Positions 16,929 through 25,837 are shown, counted from the first letter of the stretch. The stretch is 64,000 nt of DNA from Alkalimarinus alittae (GCF_026016465.1 NZ_CP100390.1:682001-746000); one strand, 5' to 3'. Numbers and translations are program-made. Notes: a model not told the origin generated them from the letters alone.

Positions 16929-19900
16929 ATGGCAAAAACGTTAGAGTCCGTTGCCTCTAATTGGTGGGCGCCGGTCTTGTTTGTGGCCGGGTTGATTCCG
17001 GTGAATTTATTTAGCCCTTTACTTTTCCATACGCTGTCTGAGTTATTTGCCGTTACCATTGCAATGATAACATTCGTTGTTGCATGGAATACCTATGCAC
17101 TCTCACGTAATAACTATTTGATGTTTTTGGGCGTAGGTTATTTTTGGGTCGGTACACTCGACCTTTTTCATATGCTTACGTTCTTGGGGTTACCTTTCTT
17201 TTCGATAGAAGATGCAAACCCGACATTACAAATATGGGTTATCTCGAGGTTTTTTGAGGCATTTGTTCTGCTCGCTGCGCCCATCTTTATTTACCGGACA
17301 CTCAATCGATTTATGGCATTTTTTTACTGTGCCATGTTTGCGGTTTTAGGGCTTTGGGCGGTTATTAATCATTGGGTTCCCGTTATGTATCTTGCGGGTG
17401 ACGGTCTGCAAGCGATAAAGGTCATAAGCGAATATATTATTATTGCTATGCTGGCGTTAGCATTCTTTGCGTTGTGGCGTGAGCGTAAGAGAATTGATAC
17501 TTACGTATTACGTCTAATGTACACATCAATCATATTCACAATAGCGGCTGAGCTTTCTTTTACACTGTACAGTGATCTAGACGGCGTGATGTTGATGGTC
17601 GGACACCTACTCAAGCTAATTTCATTTTGGGCAATTTATGTCGCGTTAATCGAGTCTTCATTAAAGGAACCTTTTAGAAACCTTTCGCGTGAAGCGAACA
17701 CTTACGATGCGATCCCTGATGAAACGGTTGTGATTGATGGTCGTGGTGTGGTTAGGCAAGTTAACGAGGCGGTCAGAGACGTTACTCAACTATCTTCTTC
17801 TGATCTTATAGGTATTCATTGCCATGAGATACTCCACCCGGCAAGTACGGATATGGCGGCGTGTGAGATATGTCAGGCAATTGTTAACCAAAAACAGTTG
17901 CGGTGTTTCGAGTTTTTTAATCCAGACGATGAGCAGTGGTTCGAAGTTTCATTATCAAACATACACTTTAGAAATAAGCTCGCAGGCATGGTGCATGTGC
18001 GGCGAAATATTACCCTACGCAAGCAAGCTGAAGAGAAGTTTACCCGCCTAAATCGGCTTTATACGGTACTGAGTCATACAAATAAGGCGATTTTGTTAGC
18101 GACTAATCGAGAGGATTTGTTTCAGCGTATTTGTGATATTACGATTCAGAAGGGCGGCTTTAAAATGGCATGGGTCGGCTTAATCGATGGTATCAATGTG
18201 GTGCCGAGCCAATTTGCGGGTGATGAAGGTGGTTATTTAAAAGGCCTGAAAATGAGAGCGGACCAGTCGGAATGGTCAAATGGGCCTGTAGGAAAAGCGG
18301 CAAAACTCGCAAAAGTGTATTGTGTGGATGACGTGACCATTGATCCAGATTTTGAGCTTTGGCGTGATGCCGCGGTATCAAGAGGGTTTCAGGCTATTGC
18401 AGCGGTGCCCCTTAAAGCTGAAGGCCAGGTGTTTGCTATATTTACAATTTACTCAGAGCTCCCTAATGTTTTTGGTCATGAGATGTTTAATTTGTTGACC
18501 ACTCTGAGTGATGATCTTAGTGCCGCCATATTGCACCTTGATCATGAAGAGCAGAGAGTAATCGCCGAGGGTAAACTGAGACAGCTATCGCAGGCGGTAG
18601 AACAAAGCGCAAACGCGATCATTATTACCAATGCTGACGGCGATATTGAGTATGTAAATCGTTCATTTATTAAGCTAACTGGTTATACGTTAGCTGAAGT
18701 TGCCGGTAAAAAACCTAAGGTGTTTAAAAGCGAAAGCACCCCTCATGCGATTAGCCAAGAAATCTGGGAAACCTTATTGGCGGGCGAAGAGTGGAATGGT
18801 GAACTTCAAAACAAAAAGAAAGATGGAAGCCTTTATTGGTCGTTGCAGTCCATCTCGCCCATTAAAGATGAGCAGGGCAATGTTACTCATTATCTTTCAA
18901 CTCAGGAAGATAACACTGAGCTACATGAGGCTCAGGAGACGATTAAAAAACTCGCTTTTTATGACCCCTTAACGAATCTTCCAAATCGAAGGCTATTAGC
19001 CGATCGGCTAGATCAAGCTATTGCCAGCGTTAAACGCTACCCCCATCAAATGGTGGCGGTGATGTTGTTTGATCTTGATAATTTTAAGCGGATCAATGAC
19101 TCATTAGGGCATAAGTACGGCGATATGCTGTTACAACATGTGGCGAAGAGTTTTCTGGAGCTGGTTCGGGAAGAAGACACTGTCTCACGCTTAGGTGGAG
19201 ATGAGTTCACTATTATTTTGAGGGGCATTCCTAGTGTTGAGAAAATTACGGATATTGCGTCGCAGTTTATTGAGACATTGGCTAAGCCTATTGAGCTAAT
19301 GGGTAACCAGGTCATCATCAGTTCTAGTATCGGTATTTCAGTATACCCGCAAGATGCAAGTGACCGAGATACACTGATGCGTAATGCTGATATGGCTATG
19401 TATCATGCTAAAGCAGAAGGGAAGCATAACTTCCAATTCTACAAAGAAGAAATGAACACGAAGGCTCAAGAGCGGTTGCTACTTGAGAATAAGCTACGAC
19501 ACGCCGTTGAAAGTGGGCACTTTGTTTTACATTATCAGCCTCAAGTTGATTTAAGAACCGGGGAGTTGATTGGCTTAGAAGCGTTGATTCGTTGGATTGA
19601 CCCCATTCAAGGGATGATATCGCCCCTTACGTTTATCCCTTTAGCAGAAGAAACGGGGATGATTGGTACGATCGGGGACTGGGTTATTCGTAAAGCTTGT
19701 GAAGAAAATAAACGACTACAACTGCAAGGGTTTCCTGAAGTTAAAGTGGCAGTGAATGTCTCGGCTTACCAGTTTAGGCATGGCGACCATCTTTGTGATG
19801 TGATTAAAAGCTCATTGGCTTCCACTGGGTTGCAGGCTAAGCATTTGTCGGTTGAATTGACTGAAAGTATTCTTATTGAGGATGTAGAAGACACGATCGC

Positions 19901-20252
19901 TCAGCTTCATAGTCTAAAGGGGTTAGGCATTACCTTAGCGGTTGATGACTTTGGTACAGGGTATTCATCGTTGAGCTATTTAAAACGCTTTCCCATTGAT
20001 ATATTGAAAATTGATCAGTCATTTATTCGAGATATTCTGGATGATGTCAATGATGAGGCTATTGTTAATGCGATTATTGGTATGGGGCGATCATTAGGCT
20101 TGACGGTCTTAGCTGAGGGGGTCGAGACAATAGCGCATAGAGATTATTTGCTTCATCAGAAGTGTAACTTCGCTCAAGGTTATCTGTATTGTAAACCTAA
20201 GCCAGCTGACGAGTTATTAGAGTGTTGGGAGGCGGGGAGTTTATTGCTTTAA
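16929..20252 (+). CDS. MASE3-PAS-GAF-PAS-GGDEF-EAL cyclic-di-GMP protein
   Basis: A 1107-aa multidomain signalling protein. Order: N-terminal MASE3-like membrane sensor (about 1-240, with FWVGTLDLFHMLTFLG); PAS (about 260-360, with a CxxC-type pair in AACEICQ); GAF (about 390-540); PAS (about 555-665); GGDEF domain with intact GGDEF at 756-760; EAL domain with E884-A-L, the ELTES segment and DDFGTGYSS from residue 1006. The allosteric I-site RxxD (R747-D750) is present five residues before GGDEF. Both cyclase and phosphodiesterase motifs look competent, so the net activity cannot be predicted. It is monocistronic; a 203-bp gap precedes it in which I see nothing notable. Confidence 0.93.
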   Translation: MAKTLESVASNWWAPVLFVAGLIPVNLFSPLLFHTLSELFAVTIAMITFVVAWNTYALSRNNYLMFLGVGYFWVGTLDLFHMLTFLGLPFFSIEDANPTLQIWVISRFFEAFVLLAAPIFIYRTLNRFMAFFYCAMFAVLGLWAVINHWVPVMYLAGDGLQAIKVISEYIIIAMLALAFFALWRERKRIDTYVLRLMYTSIIFTIAAELSFTLYSDLDGVMLMVGHLLKLISFWAIYVALIESSLKEPFRNLSREANTYDAIPDETVVIDGRGVVRQVNEAVRDVTQLSSSDLIGIHCHEILHPASTDMAACEICQAIVNQKQLRCFEFFNPDDEQWFEVSLSNIHFRNKLAGMVHVRRNITLRKQAEEKFTRLNRLYTVLSHTNKAILLATNREDLFQRICDITIQKGGFKMAWVGLIDGINVVPSQFAGDEGGYLKGLKMRADQSEWSNGPVGKAAKLAKVYCVDDVTIDPDFELWRDAAVSRGFQAIAAVPLKAEGQVFAIFTIYSELPNVFGHEMFNLLTTLSDDLSAAILHLDHEEQRVIAEGKLRQLSQAVEQSANAIIITNADGDIEYVNRSFIKLTGYTLAEVAGKKPKVFKSESTPHAISQEIWETLLAGEEWNGELQNKKKDGSLYWSLQSISPIKDEQGNVTHYLSTQEDNTELHEAQETIKKLAFYDPLTNLPNRRLLADRLDQAIASVKRYPHQMVAVMLFDLDNFKRINDSLGHKYGDMLLQHVAKSFLELVREEDTVSRLGGDEFTIILRGIPSVEKITDIASQFIETLAKPIELMGNQVIISSSIGISVYPQDASDRDTLMRNADMAMYHAKAEGKHNFQFYKEEMNTKAQERLLLENKLRHAVESGHFVLHYQPQVDLRTGELIGLEALIRWIDPIQGMISPLTFIPLAEETGMIGTIGDWVIRKACEENKRLQLQGFPEVKVAVNVSAYQFRHGDHLCDVIKSSLASTGLQAKHLSVELTESILIEDVEDTIAQLHSLKGLGITLAVDDFGTGYSSLSYLKRFPIDILKIDQSFIRDILDDVNDEAIVNAIIGMGRSLGLTVLAEGVETIAHRDYLLHQKCNFAQGYLYCKPKPADELLECWEAGSLLL

Positions 20253-20268
20253 TAGTGTGGCTGAATTT

Positions 20269-20297
20269 AGAATGGGCGGACGACGCCCTCCCATTCT
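20269..20297. terminator. Hairpin between convergent genes
   Basis: AGAATGGG and CCCATTCT form a perfect 8-bp stem around a 13-base loop that itself contains GGGCG...CGCCC. It lies between the converging GGDEF-EAL and OYE genes. There is no strong T run, so termination is likely but not certain. Confidence 0.5.
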
Positions 20298-20338
20298 AAT
20301 GGGTCAATTTGTGAAGATTAAAAATCGGCGGCTACAGA

Positions 20339-21571
20339 TTAAGCGCGGCGTTTCTTAAATGCGTAGACCCCTGCACCGAGTAACGTTTTCAAGAATGTAC
20401 CCCATTCACTCATATCAGGCTTTGGTGCTTTCTTCTTAGCCATTCTTTCAAGCTGAAACTCGTACCATGTGATATCAAGCATCGCCATCTTGTCAACCAT
20501 TTTTACACCGGTGGTGAGAGGGCGGAGTTCAATGCTGTGAGACGCATTTGCCATGAGCTCGTTGGGTAAGTTTGGATATACCGCTAGTGGGCGAGCAAGA
20601 CCAATAAAGTCTGTTGCGCCGCTTCTAAGGGCTGTCACCATGCCATCAGCAGACCGGAATCCACCTGTTACCACCAGAGGCGTATCAATTAGACTTCGCA
20701 CTTTTTCTGCATATTCTAAAAAGTAGGCTTCGCGTTTTTGCGTGGTGGGTTTCATTTTATGACCGACCATTGACGGGCTTTCGTAGGTACCGCCTGAAAT
20801 TTCAATAAGATCAATCCCCGCGTTTGCCAATGCTTTAACGACTTCCATCGAATCTTCTTCGGTGAAGCCGCCTCGCATAAAATCAGCAGAGTTGAGTTTT
20901 ATACCAATCGGGAAATCGGCGCCTACTTTTTCACGTATTGCTTGATAGACCGACAATACAAAGCGCATTCTATTTTCAAGAGAGCCGCCCCACTGATCAT
21001 CTCGCTGATTGTGACGAGGCGATAAAAACTGGCTGACAAGGTAGCCGTGTGCGCCGTGAATTTGTACGCCTGTGAAGCCTGCTTGCTTCGATAATTCTGC
21101 CGCTGTGGCGAACTTGTTGATGATCTCGAATATCTCGTCTTCTGTTAGCGCACGAGGCTGGTTAAACCCCTTTTCAAGCCCATTTTCAAGAGCGATTGCC
21201 GAAGGTGCAACGGGCTCTTTGGTAATGAAGTTGGGTATTTGTTTACCCGGGTGGTTAAGTTGAGTCCATATATGAGAACCGTTTACGCTACCTGCTTGAG
21301 CCCAGTTTTTGAATGGTTCTAAATCACTTTGAGTATCTAAAACTACATTTTTAGGTTCGCCCAGTGCGGTGCGATCTATCATAATATTGCCAGTAATAGA
21401 CAGCCCTAGGCCTCCTTCGGCCCATGTTTTATAAAGTGTTGCTAGCCCTTTGGTTGGGTTGTGATCTTTAGTACCAAGCTGCTCGCTCATGGCCGACTTG
21501 AATAACCTATTTTTAATAACGGTGCCGTTTTTTAAGGTGAACGAGTCGCTCAGGTTAATATCTTTATTCAC
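20339..21571 (-). CDS. NADH:flavin oxidoreductase, Old Yellow Enzyme family
   Basis: A 410-aa FMN-dependent TIM-barrel enzyme. The OYE substrate motif HGAHGYLVSQFLSPRHN is present near residue 175, with PIGIKLNSADFMRGG and the phosphate-binding end VVTGGFRSADGM / DFIGLARPLAVYP. It lacks the C-terminal 4Fe-4S and FAD domains of dienoyl-CoA reductases, so it is a short OYE that reduces activated alkenes; the substrate is unknown. The start is GTG 21571 with GAGGA nine bases upstream. It follows a TetR gene by 37 bp, the usual NemR-like regulator/reductase layout. Confidence 0.9.
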   Translation of the reverse strand: MNKDINLSDSFTLKNGTVIKNRLFKSAMSEQLGTKDHNPTKGLATLYKTWAEGGLGLSITGNIMIDRTALGEPKNVVLDTQSDLEPFKNWAQAGSVNGSHIWTQLNHPGKQIPNFITKEPVAPSAIALENGLEKGFNQPRALTEDEIFEIINKFATAAELSKQAGFTGVQIHGAHGYLVSQFLSPRHNQRDDQWGGSLENRMRFVLSVYQAIREKVGADFPIGIKLNSADFMRGGFTEEDSMEVVKALANAGIDLIEISGGTYESPSMVGHKMKPTTQKREAYFLEYAEKVRSLIDTPLVVTGGFRSADGMVTALRSGATDFIGLARPLAVYPNLPNELMANASHSIELRPLTTGVKMVDKMAMLDITWYEFQLERMAKKKAPKPDMSEWGTFLKTLLGAGVYAFKKRRA

Positions 21572-21608
21572 GAAATTGTCCTCTTTAATAGTGCGGTAGA
21601 CGGATCGT

Positions 21609-22232
21609 CTATGTATTCTGGTTGATGGCTAGGGGTTTAAGTAGGTGATCCAACATGATGTAAAGTGTGTCTTTTGCAGAATCAATACTTCCTTCCATTT
21701 TCATTTTTAGCAGGCTGCCTTCCCACGTTGCCCAAAAAATATTTGTCACTTGGTCTGCGGTTAAATCATTGCGGATTTCGCGCCTGTCTTGTGCCTGCTG
21801 AATGAGGGTGGATACGCGTTCTTTAGATAGTGCCACTGACTCCAGCATAGCCGCTTGGCAGACTTCACTCTGGTTACCTATTTCGGCTGCAATGCTGCCC
21901 ACTAAACAGCCTCGTTGGCAGTTTTCATTAGAGAATTTAGTCAGCATAAATTCATATATGGTTTTAATTTTATCGAGGGGGGACTCTTCAGAGTTAGCAA
22001 CGTAGTCATCAAGTATCTTCAGATATTGATGGCTATACTCGCGCAAAATTTCAGCGACAAAGGCTTCTTTGCTAGCAAAATAATTATAAAACGACCCCTT
22101 GGGTACGTTTACCGCATCGAGTATTTGTTTGATTCCAGTACCGTGGTAGCCATTCAAAGATAGCTGTTCGATACCGTTTTCTATTAGCGCTTCGCGCGTC
22201 TGTTCACTTCGTCTAGGTCTTGGCATGATCAT
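21609..22232 (-). CDS. TetR-family regulator, likely controls the adjacent OYE
   Basis: A 207-aa repressor: an N-terminal helix-turn-helix (REALIENGIEQLSLNGYHGTG, then IKQILDAVNVPKGSFYNYF) and a C-terminal TetR_C-type ligand-binding domain with Cys pairs (ENCQRGCLVG) that could sense electrophiles, as NemR does. It is upstream of and co-directional with the OYE gene. A GACCGGTC palindrome lies eight bases upstream of the start codon. Either ATG 22232 or 22226 could be the start; neither has a good ribosome site, so the message may be nearly leaderless. Confidence 0.88.
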   Translation of the reverse strand: MIMPRPRRSEQTREALIENGIEQLSLNGYHGTGIKQILDAVNVPKGSFYNYFASKEAFVAEILREYSHQYLKILDDYVANSEESPLDKIKTIYEFMLTKFSNENCQRGCLVGSIAAEIGNQSEVCQAAMLESVALSKERVSTLIQQAQDRREIRNDLTADQVTNIFWATWEGSLLKMKMEGSIDSAKDTLYIMLDHLLKPLAINQNT

Positions 22233-22239
22233 AATATAT

Positions 22240-22247
22240 GACCGGTC
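22240..22247. promoter_or_regulatory. GACCGGTC palindrome, possible TetR operator
   Basis: A perfect 8-bp palindrome immediately upstream of the TetR-OYE pair, the expected place for an autoregulatory operator. It is short, so chance is not excluded. Confidence 0.4.
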
Positions 22248-22429
22248 GTCTTTTAATTCAAGGTTAATCGTGTTTTGTGGCGAAAAAAACAGTGTTAGGG
22301 TAGTAATCTCGAATCAATAAGATAATATTGTTATAGTAAAGATCCAGTACTGTAATTTCTTCAAGGCGTTGTACCGTTAACAAATCGTTAATGCTTCGTT
22401 CCACCCTCATACAGATAGAAAAATATCTC

Positions 22430-23953
22430 ATGTCACAGCGATATATAAAAAAGATACTCGATGCGCGGGTTTATGACGTAGCTATCGAAACCCCCTTAAC
22501 ACACGCCAGACTTCTTTCTACCCGTTTTAAAAACCATATTGTGCTTAAGCGAGAAGACTTGCAGCCGGTTTTTTCATTCAAAATTCGGGGCGCATACAAC
22601 AAGGTTTTTCAGCTGACAGAAGAAGAAAAAGCTAAAGGTGTTATCGCTGCGTCTGCCGGAAATCATGCACAAGGGTTAGCGTATTCTGCTCAAAAACTGG
22701 GCATAAAAGCGACTATTGTAATGCCGAGAACAACCCCTGAAATAAAAGTGAATTCGGTTAAGAGTCGAGGGGCAAAAGTGATTCTTATTGGTGATGCGTT
22801 TGATGAAGCGTCGGCTTATGCGCAAGACCTAGTCAAGAAAAAGGGTATGGTGTATATCCCTCCTTACGACGATGAAGAAGTGATTGCCGGGCAAGGAACG
22901 GTTGCAATGGAGTTGTTATGGCAGCACTCCGCACCGCTGCACGCAGTTTTTATACCTGTAGGCGGTGGCGGACTGATCGCCGGTATGGCAGCGTATATTA
23001 AGTACGTAAGACCAGACGTAAAGGTAATAGGTGTAGAGTCAGATGAGTCTGCATGTTTATATGAAGCACTTAAAGCCAATAAACGTGTGATCCTTGATGA
23101 GGTCGGTATTTTTGCCGACGGGGTTGCTGTTAAGCAGATTGGCAAGTTGCCATTTGAAGTGGCAAAAGACTGTGTTGATGAGGTCATTAAAGTGACGGCT
23201 GACGAAATTTGTGCAGCGATGAAAGATGTCTTTGATGATACTCGCTCTATTGCTGAGCCTGCGGGTGCTTTATCGATTGCAGGCTTAAAGAAATACGTCG
23301 ATCGCGAAGGCATAGAAGGCCTCAATTTGGCTGCAATCGTGAGTGGTGCCAATGTGAACTTTGATCGCTTACGTTACATTTCTGAGCGAACTGAAATAGG
23401 TGAAAAGCGAGAAGCGATACTGGCGGTGACGTTGCCAGAACGGCCTGGAAGCTACAAGCAATTTGTACAAGCGTTGAGTAAGCGTAACATTACTGAGTTT
23501 AACTATCGCTATTCCGACTTGTCTGCTGCCCAAGTGTTTGTTGGGGTTCAAATCCAGCAGGGCGGTCAAGACCGCGAAGAACTGTTGGCGAGTCTAAAAG
23601 AAGACGGTTACCCAGTGCTTGATTTGACGGATAACGAAATGGCAAAGCTACATATTCGTTATATGGTCGGTGGTCACTCAGCGGCAACAGATAACGAAAA
23701 GGTGTTTCGGTTTGAGTTTCCAGAACGCCCAGGTTCGTTAATGAAATTCTTAATGTCGTTGGGTACGCGTTGGAATATATCGATGTTTCATTACCGTAAC
23801 CATGGCTCAGCTTATAGTCGTGTACTGATGGGTGTTCAGGTTGATGATAGCGATCTACCCGAGCTCCATAAAATGCTAGACAAGGTGGGTTTTAGATACT
23901 GGGATGAAACGGATAACCCTGCTTATAAGCTATTTTTGGGGAGTTCAGCATAA
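22430..23953 (+). CDS. ilvA: Biosynthetic threonine dehydratase (threonine ammonia-lyase)
   Basis: A PLP enzyme that turns threonine into 2-oxobutanoate, the first step of isoleucine synthesis. The PLP lysine lies in FSFKIRGAYNK; SAGNHAQGLAYS and the PVGGGGLIAG phosphate loop are intact. Two C-terminal ACT-like regulatory repeats (GEKREAILAVTLPERPGSY and VFRFEFPERPGSLMKFL) predict isoleucine feedback inhibition. I prefer ATG 22430, giving 507 aa that begin MSQRYIKKILDARVYD, the normal N-terminus; an ATG 13 codons upstream is possible. The gene diverges toward rpiA but is separated from it by 8 kb. Confidence 0.95.
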   Translation: MSQRYIKKILDARVYDVAIETPLTHARLLSTRFKNHIVLKREDLQPVFSFKIRGAYNKVFQLTEEEKAKGVIAASAGNHAQGLAYSAQKLGIKATIVMPRTTPEIKVNSVKSRGAKVILIGDAFDEASAYAQDLVKKKGMVYIPPYDDEEVIAGQGTVAMELLWQHSAPLHAVFIPVGGGGLIAGMAAYIKYVRPDVKVIGVESDESACLYEALKANKRVILDEVGIFADGVAVKQIGKLPFEVAKDCVDEVIKVTADEICAAMKDVFDDTRSIAEPAGALSIAGLKKYVDREGIEGLNLAAIVSGANVNFDRLRYISERTEIGEKREAILAVTLPERPGSYKQFVQALSKRNITEFNYRYSDLSAAQVFVGVQIQQGGQDREELLASLKEDGYPVLDLTDNEMAKLHIRYMVGGHSAATDNEKVFRFEFPERPGSLMKFLMSLGTRWNISMFHYRNHGSAYSRVLMGVQVDDSDLPELHKMLDKVGFRYWDETDNPAYKLFLGSSA

Positions 23954-24032
23954 ATTCGCACCATAGTTGGGCGAAAATTACTCGAAAACTGGACAAATTC
24001 GAAATATAGGATATCTTAAGGTTACCGTTGTT

Positions 24033-24059
24033 AGCTGTGTTACAGTTTGTAATACAGCT
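24033..24059. repeat. 12-bp inverted repeat downstream of ilvA
   Basis: AGCTGTGTTACA-gtt-TGTAATACAGCT pairs at 11 positions plus one wobble, 80 bp after the ilvA stop. It has a strong stem but no T run; it could be an RNA stabiliser, a weak terminator or a protein site. The rest of 23954-24193 shows nothing I can name. Confidence 0.6.
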
Positions 24060-24193
24060 ACAACTAATTGATTATCAAAATACACTTATTATGAGTCGTA
24101 TTTAACTGCAAGGATGCCCACAAAAAGAAAAATGAGAGCATGGACGGCCTCAAATCTACGAAACGTTAACAATAATGGATCTTTGGGGGATCT

Positions 24194-24337
24194 ATGAAGC
24201 GTAAGCCTGACAGCATGGTTGCACTTGTTTTTTTGTTTTGCTTAGGATTAGCCGCAACGGGGTTTGCCTCGATTTTGTCTGACGATGAACCTCGCCTTAG
24301 TCAGGCGGCGGTTACTCAGACACTTGCAGAAAAGTAA
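24194..24337 (+). CDS. Small single-span membrane protein, 47 aa
   Basis: The frame starts at ATG 24194 after a GGGGGA ribosome site and encodes a basic N-terminus (MKRKPDSM), one hydrophobic helix (VALVFLFCLGLAATGFASIL) and an acidic then polar tail ending TLAEK. The layout predicts a type II single-pass inner-membrane microprotein with the tail in the periplasm. I recall small proteins beginning MKRKPD with a similar helix in Pseudomonas relatives, but cannot verify that here. It lies between ilvA and ygfA (convergent), and is easily missed because of its size. Confidence 0.7.
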   Translation: MKRKPDSMVALVFLFCLGLAATGFASILSDDEPRLSQAAVTQTLAEK

Positions 24338-24391
24338 TTTTAAGCAATACGGGCGCTTTCTTATTGACTAAGTAAAACGCCCTTTGTTTAT

Positions 24392-25018
24392 TCAATGAGT
24401 GATAAAGAGTTGCTTATCGGTTGCTATGCCGTGTAGTGGGATATCCCATTGCTCTAGTGGAATTGATGCAACTTCTTGAAAGTGATGTGCTAAACCATAA
24501 AGTTGAGTTCTTTTACCTAAGGCGCTCGCTTTATCCTTTCGTGTAAATTCAAACGTCCGATCATAAAAACCTCCGCCCATTCCTAAGCGTCCTCCTTGGC
24601 TATCAAAAGCGACCAACGGGAATAACACTAAGTTAAGTGCCCACGGCGATATTCTTGATTTATTGTTGATCAAAGGTTCTAAAATGCCAAATCGATTTTT
24701 TTTCAGTGGTGTTTTCTGGTTGTATCGATAAAACCAAAGGTGATTTTTTTTTGTTGGGTGCAAAACAGGTAAGTAACAGTGCTTGTTGCTCTTCCACAGT
24801 TTAGTTATAAATACTGAAGGGTCTATTTCTCCATCGTTGGCTAAGTAAATAGCAACATGCTTACTTCGGCTAAAAAAAGGGCTTAGGGTTAGTGTAGACG
24901 TTAGTTTTTGTGCGGCGTTCTTTTGCTGAAAAGGCGATAGAGATCGTCTTTTTTTGCGCATTTGGCGTCTAAGTGAGGGTTTGTCGAAAGCGGGTTTTGA
25001 AGGAACGTGATTGACCAT
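24392..25018 (-). CDS. ygfA: 5-formyltetrahydrofolate cyclo-ligase
   Basis: About 208 aa, also called FthC. It converts 5-formyl-THF to 5,10-methenyl-THF with ATP. Signatures: KPSLRRQMRKKRRSLS at the start, the HVAIYLANDGEIDPS segment and the C-terminal phosphate loop RLGMGGGFYDRTF. I set the start at ATG 25018; an ATG 20 codons upstream (25078) would put coding sequence inside the 6S RNA, so it is unlikely. It sits just downstream of ssrS, the arrangement conserved across gammaproteobacteria, and is probably expressed partly by read-through from 6S RNA. Confidence 0.93.
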   Translation of the reverse strand: MVNHVPSKPAFDKPSLRRQMRKKRRSLSPFQQKNAAQKLTSTLTLSPFFSRSKHVAIYLANDGEIDPSVFITKLWKSNKHCYLPVLHPTKKNHLWFYRYNQKTPLKKNRFGILEPLINNKSRISPWALNLVLFPLVAFDSQGGRLGMGGGFYDRTFEFTRKDKASALGKRTQLYGLAHHFQEVASIPLEQWDIPLHGIATDKQLFITH

Positions 25019-25029
25019 AGTTGATAGAA

Positions 25030-25243
25030 GTTTCCCAATGTGCCGCGGTCGAATATGGCCTTGAACCCTATGGTTCAAGGTGGTAGCAGCTGTGATAAAT
25101 TAGGCTTTCCCCTAATATCCTTAAAGAGATACGAATACCTCTATAAAAGACGTGGGGACTTGCACACATTACCCTGAGTCGCCACCGGTAAAACGCTTAT
25201 CGGCTCGAGGACTTATCCAACTCGCTAACACACCAGGAAACTA
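25030..25243 (-). ncRNA. ssrS: 6S RNA
   Basis: 6S RNA mimics an open promoter and sequesters sigma-70 RNA polymerase in stationary phase. Its 5' end (GTTTCCTGGTGTG, from 25241) pairs completely, with three wobbles, with the 3' end (CACATTGGGAAAC, to 25030), forming the closing stem. The family's conserved 3' hairpin CACCTTGAACCATAGGGTTCAAGG is present at about 25058-25083, nearly identical to the E. coli stretch. The location between ygfA and zapA is the conserved one. At about 214 nt it is longer than the 184 nt of E. coli. The ends are estimated from the stem and the upstream -10. Confidence 0.9.
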
Positions 25244-25249
25244 ATGCTT

Positions 25250-25278
25250 AGTATAATAGAAGCGGGAGAAGGTTTAAA
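25250..25278 (-). promoter_or_regulatory. Sigma-70 promoter of 6S RNA
   Basis: Minus strand: -10 TATACT (25250-25255) and -35 TTTAAA (25273-25278) with a 17-bp spacer, placing the start about seven bases downstream, at the predicted 5' end of the RNA. Confidence 0.6.
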
Positions 25279-25343
25279 TCTGGTTATTTGATTTTTAGCA
25301 AAAATTAACCATTCTTAACATAGAAAACTAAAGAATGGCTTAT

Positions 25344-25631
25344 TTACTGTGCTTTAGATAATGCCGCGTCCAGTTTCTCATCAAGATCTTGAATGATCTT
25401 ATTGGTATCTTCTGAAAGCTGTGAACCTTGTTGCAAGTCATGGGTGATATTGAGTGCAGCCATCACAGCAATTCGCTCGGTGCCATGCACTTTGCCACCA
25501 TTACGGATTTCACGCATTTTGTTATCCAGATGTTTTGCCGCGCGCTCTAGCTGTAAACGAGCTTCATCCGGGCACGCAATTAAATACTCTTTATCAAGTA
25601 TTTTAACTTCTACGGTATTACTTTCGGACAT
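25344..25631 (-). CDS. zapA: Cell-division protein ZapA
   Basis: A 95-aa cytoplasmic protein that bundles FtsZ protofilaments at the division ring. It has the ZapA pattern: an N-terminal beta segment (VEVKILDKEYLIACPDEAR), then LERAAKHLDNKMREIR and the RIAVMAALNITHDL helix, followed by a coiled coil. It overlaps the upstream 68-aa ZapB-like gene by one base (TAATG), so the two are translationally coupled. Confidence 0.93.
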   Translation of the reverse strand: MSESNTVEVKILDKEYLIACPDEARLQLERAAKHLDNKMREIRNGGKVHGTERIAVMAALNITHDLQQGSQLSEDTNKIIQDLDEKLDAALSKAQ

Positions 25632-25837
25632 TAATGTTGCTCCAACGCTTTAAGACGGCCAATCATTGCTTCAATTTTATTACGCGCTAAGTCGTTCTTC
25701 TGCATTAACTGAGAGCGCTCTTGGTGCCAACCTTCTTGCAATTCCCGAAGGGCAGAGTTATCGCTCTCTAATTGCGCACAATACTTTATGAGCCGTTCTA
25801 CTTTATCTGACAAAACTTCTAATTTGGCTTCAGCCAT
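25631..25837 (-). CDS. TIGR02449-type small coiled-coil protein upstream of zapA
   Basis: A 68-aa protein predicted to be a single coiled coil (LEVLSDKVERLIKYCAQLES, then DNSALREL...NKIEAMIGRLKALEQ). It is the small partner that usually precedes zapA in Pseudomonas-type genomes and looks ZapB-like in size and heptad pattern. A division role is inferred from its coupling to zapA. The upstream gap (25838-26115) is the divergent promoter region shared with ygfB; a TATAAT at 26073-26078 faces ygfB. Confidence 0.85.
   Translation of the reverse strand: MAEAKLEVLSDKVERLIKYCAQLESDNSALRELQEGWHQERSQLMQKNDLARNKIEAMIGRLKALEQH

Noticed and set aside
22864-23352. A 162-codon antisense open frame inside ilvA
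   Set aside because: It follows the codon periodicity of ilvA on the other strand, with low-complexity Ser/Ala/Thr composition and no family resemblance.
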